This document shows positions 13,764 through 14,572 of a stretch of DNA of 14,572 nucleotides, piece by piece (within the stretch, counting starts at the first letter, position 1; each line of letters opens with the position of its first letter). Below the pieces are notes generated by a model. That model made no database searches. It was not told the DNA's origin and saw nothing but the letters and a program-made list of their open reading frames with translations. The translations under genes were made by a program, and so were the position numbers. Origin of the DNA: Clostridiales bacterium (GTDB lineage Bacteria; Bacillota; Clostridia; Oscillospirales; Oscillospiraceae); assembly GCA_004556965.1 (NCBI GenBank), contig SFFE01000040.1, positions 1-14,572 of the forward strand, written 5' to 3'.

Positions 13764-14447
13764 ATGACCATTCTGCAAATGCCCTGCAATCCGGGCAATT
13801 ATACGGCAAAGCGCACCGGCGCGATCCGGTATCTCGTCGTCCACTACACCGGCGCGCCCGGCACGGCGCGGAACAACGGCGCGTACTTTGCGAGCCGCGG
13901 AGACATCGGCGCGAGCGCGCACTACTTTGTGGACGCGCAGGACATTGTGCAGTCCGTGCCGGACAGCGGCCGCGCGTGGCACTGCGGCGCGGCGGTGTAC
14001 AAGCACCCGGAGTGCCGCAACGACAACAGCATCGGTGTGGAGCTGTGCTGCGATCAGGACGCGTCGGGGCGGTGGCGCTTCGACCCGGAGACGGTGGCGA
14101 ACGCCGCGGCGCTCGTGCGGGAGCTGATGGCGCAGTACGGCATCAACGCCGACCACGTCGTGCGCCACTACGACGTGACGGGCAAGGTGTGCCCGGAGCC
14201 GTATGTGCGCGACGCATCGGCATGGGCGGAATTTAAGGCGCGGCTGACCGCGCCGGAAACGGAGGAGGAATATATGACCCGATACAATACCGTTGCAGAG
14301 ATGCCGGACTACTACCGCGCCGAGGCGCAGCGGCTGCTGGAGAGCGGCGCGCTGAGAGGGCGCGGCGATGGCCAGCTCGACGTTTCGGAGGATATGCTCC
14401 GCACGCTCATCATCGTGCAGCGGCTGCTGGAGCAGGCGTCAGAATGA
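13764..14447 (+). CDS. Phage endolysin, N-acetylmuramoyl-L-alanine amidase (Amidase_2/T7-lysozyme type)
   Basis: A 227-aa amidase cutting the bond between MurNAc and L-Ala in peptidoglycan to release phage. The catalytic domain spans about 18-160. Predicted zinc ligands are H27 (LVVHYTG), H135 (VVRHYD) and C143, with K141 two residues before the cysteine as in T7 lysozyme (GKVCPEP). SAHYFVD and AWHCG are also typical. Residues about 170-227 are a small helical C-terminal domain (PDYYRAEAQRLLESGALRGR) of the kind seen in clostridial phage lysins, possibly for wall binding. The ATG at 13764 follows GGGAGGA at 13751-13757; the in-frame TTG at 13749 overlaps that site. The final codons GCG-TCA-GAA-TGA are the beginning of a structured repeat. 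No holin gene is adjacent. Confidence 0.95.
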   Translation: MTILQMPCNPGNYTAKRTGAIRYLVVHYTGAPGTARNNGAYFASRGDIGASAHYFVDAQDIVQSVPDSGRAWHCGAAVYKHPECRNDNSIGVELCCDQDASGRWRFDPETVANAAALVRELMAQYGINADHVVRHYDVTGKVCPEPYVRDASAWAEFKARLTAPETEEEYMTRYNTVAEMPDYYRAEAQRLLESGALRGRGDGQLDVSEDMLRTLIIVQRLLEQASE

Positions 14448-14572
14448 ACGCGCTCGCGTCCTCACATCTCCTCCGGAATCCAGCGTAGCGATTCCGGAGG
14501 ATCAGGAAGAAGGCGGGAGCAGATGCGCAGTTTTCGCGCTTGCCGCGGAAACGGAGCGCAGCGAGCGGCTTC
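14436..14572 (+). repeat. Structured repeat copy overlapping the endolysin stop, cut by window edge
   Basis: GCGTCAGAATGAACGCGCTC begins inside the last codons of the endolysin gene. Hairpin A is an extended perfect CTCCGGAATC-CAGCGTAGC-GATTCCGGAG (14471-14499). Next comes GATCAGGAAGAAGGCGGGAG, then hairpin B GTTTTCGCG-CTTGC-CGCGGAAAC (14530-14552) with T.G wobble, then GGAGCGCAGCGAG. It is nearly identical to the 3697 and 8195 copies over the first 90 bp, except for CTCC in place of CGAC next to the hairpin, which repairs the stem. Confidence 0.85.

Noticed and set aside
11628..14168. Minus-strand open frame of 846 codons opposite the fibre-like and lysin genes
   Set aside because: It is antisense to genes with complete metallophosphoesterase and amidase motifs and has no ribosome site or recognisable domain.

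Overview
The window looks like part of a high-GC genome of a Gram-positive gut Clostridia bacterium, probably Oscillospiraceae/Ruminococcaceae. Three things suggest this: GC-rich codon use with strong GGAGG-type ribosome binding sites, a membrane-anchored HtrA protease of Firmicutes type, and two dispersed palindromic repeats (2083-2202 and 8083-8181) of a style I associate with this family. The assignment is an inference; there is no rRNA or other marker gene here.

Layout. 1-399 is non-coding and holds a repeat copy and terminators. 400-1842 (minus) is an HtrA-like serine protease. 1843-2596 is a repeat-rich non-coding block with a tandem 161-164 bp array. From 2597 to 14447 runs a plus-strand prophage-like cassette: replisome-organiser-like protein, small coiled-coil protein, putative small terminase, large terminase, portal, scaffold, Prp-like cysteine protease, N4-gp56-type major capsid protein, small head protein, connector-like protein, a large metallophosphoesterase/Ig-like/beta-repeat virion protein, and an amidase endolysin. 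One 63-aa membrane protein (10437-10628, minus) interrupts the cassette with its own promoter and terminator, like a moron. I see no integrase, repressor, tape measure or tail tube gene.

How the genes work together. The terminase pumps DNA through the portal into a capsid built on the scaffold. The scaffold and the capsid protein both carry an N-terminal NLRLFD motif that resembles the LNLQFFA leader of ribosomal protein L27, which Prp removes in Firmicutes. The Prp-like gene lies between scaffold and capsid. The simplest reading is a phage-encoded maturation protease with two matched substrates. The connector, fibre-like protein and amidase would complete a short-tailed particle and lyse the host.

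The second striking layer is a family of structured repeats filling almost every intergenic gap. Copies combine a GCGTCAGAA end, hairpin A (conserved 9-nt loop near CAGCGWAGC, covarying stem) and hairpin B (covarying stem that always keeps one U.G wobble), and end near CCGTTCTGAC. They sit at or within a few bases of stop codons, supply the stop codons of the capsid and endolysin genes, possibly supply a start codon, and in one case lie in frame inside the scaffold gene. Covariation plus the one-sided wobble argues that the element acts, or once acted, as RNA.
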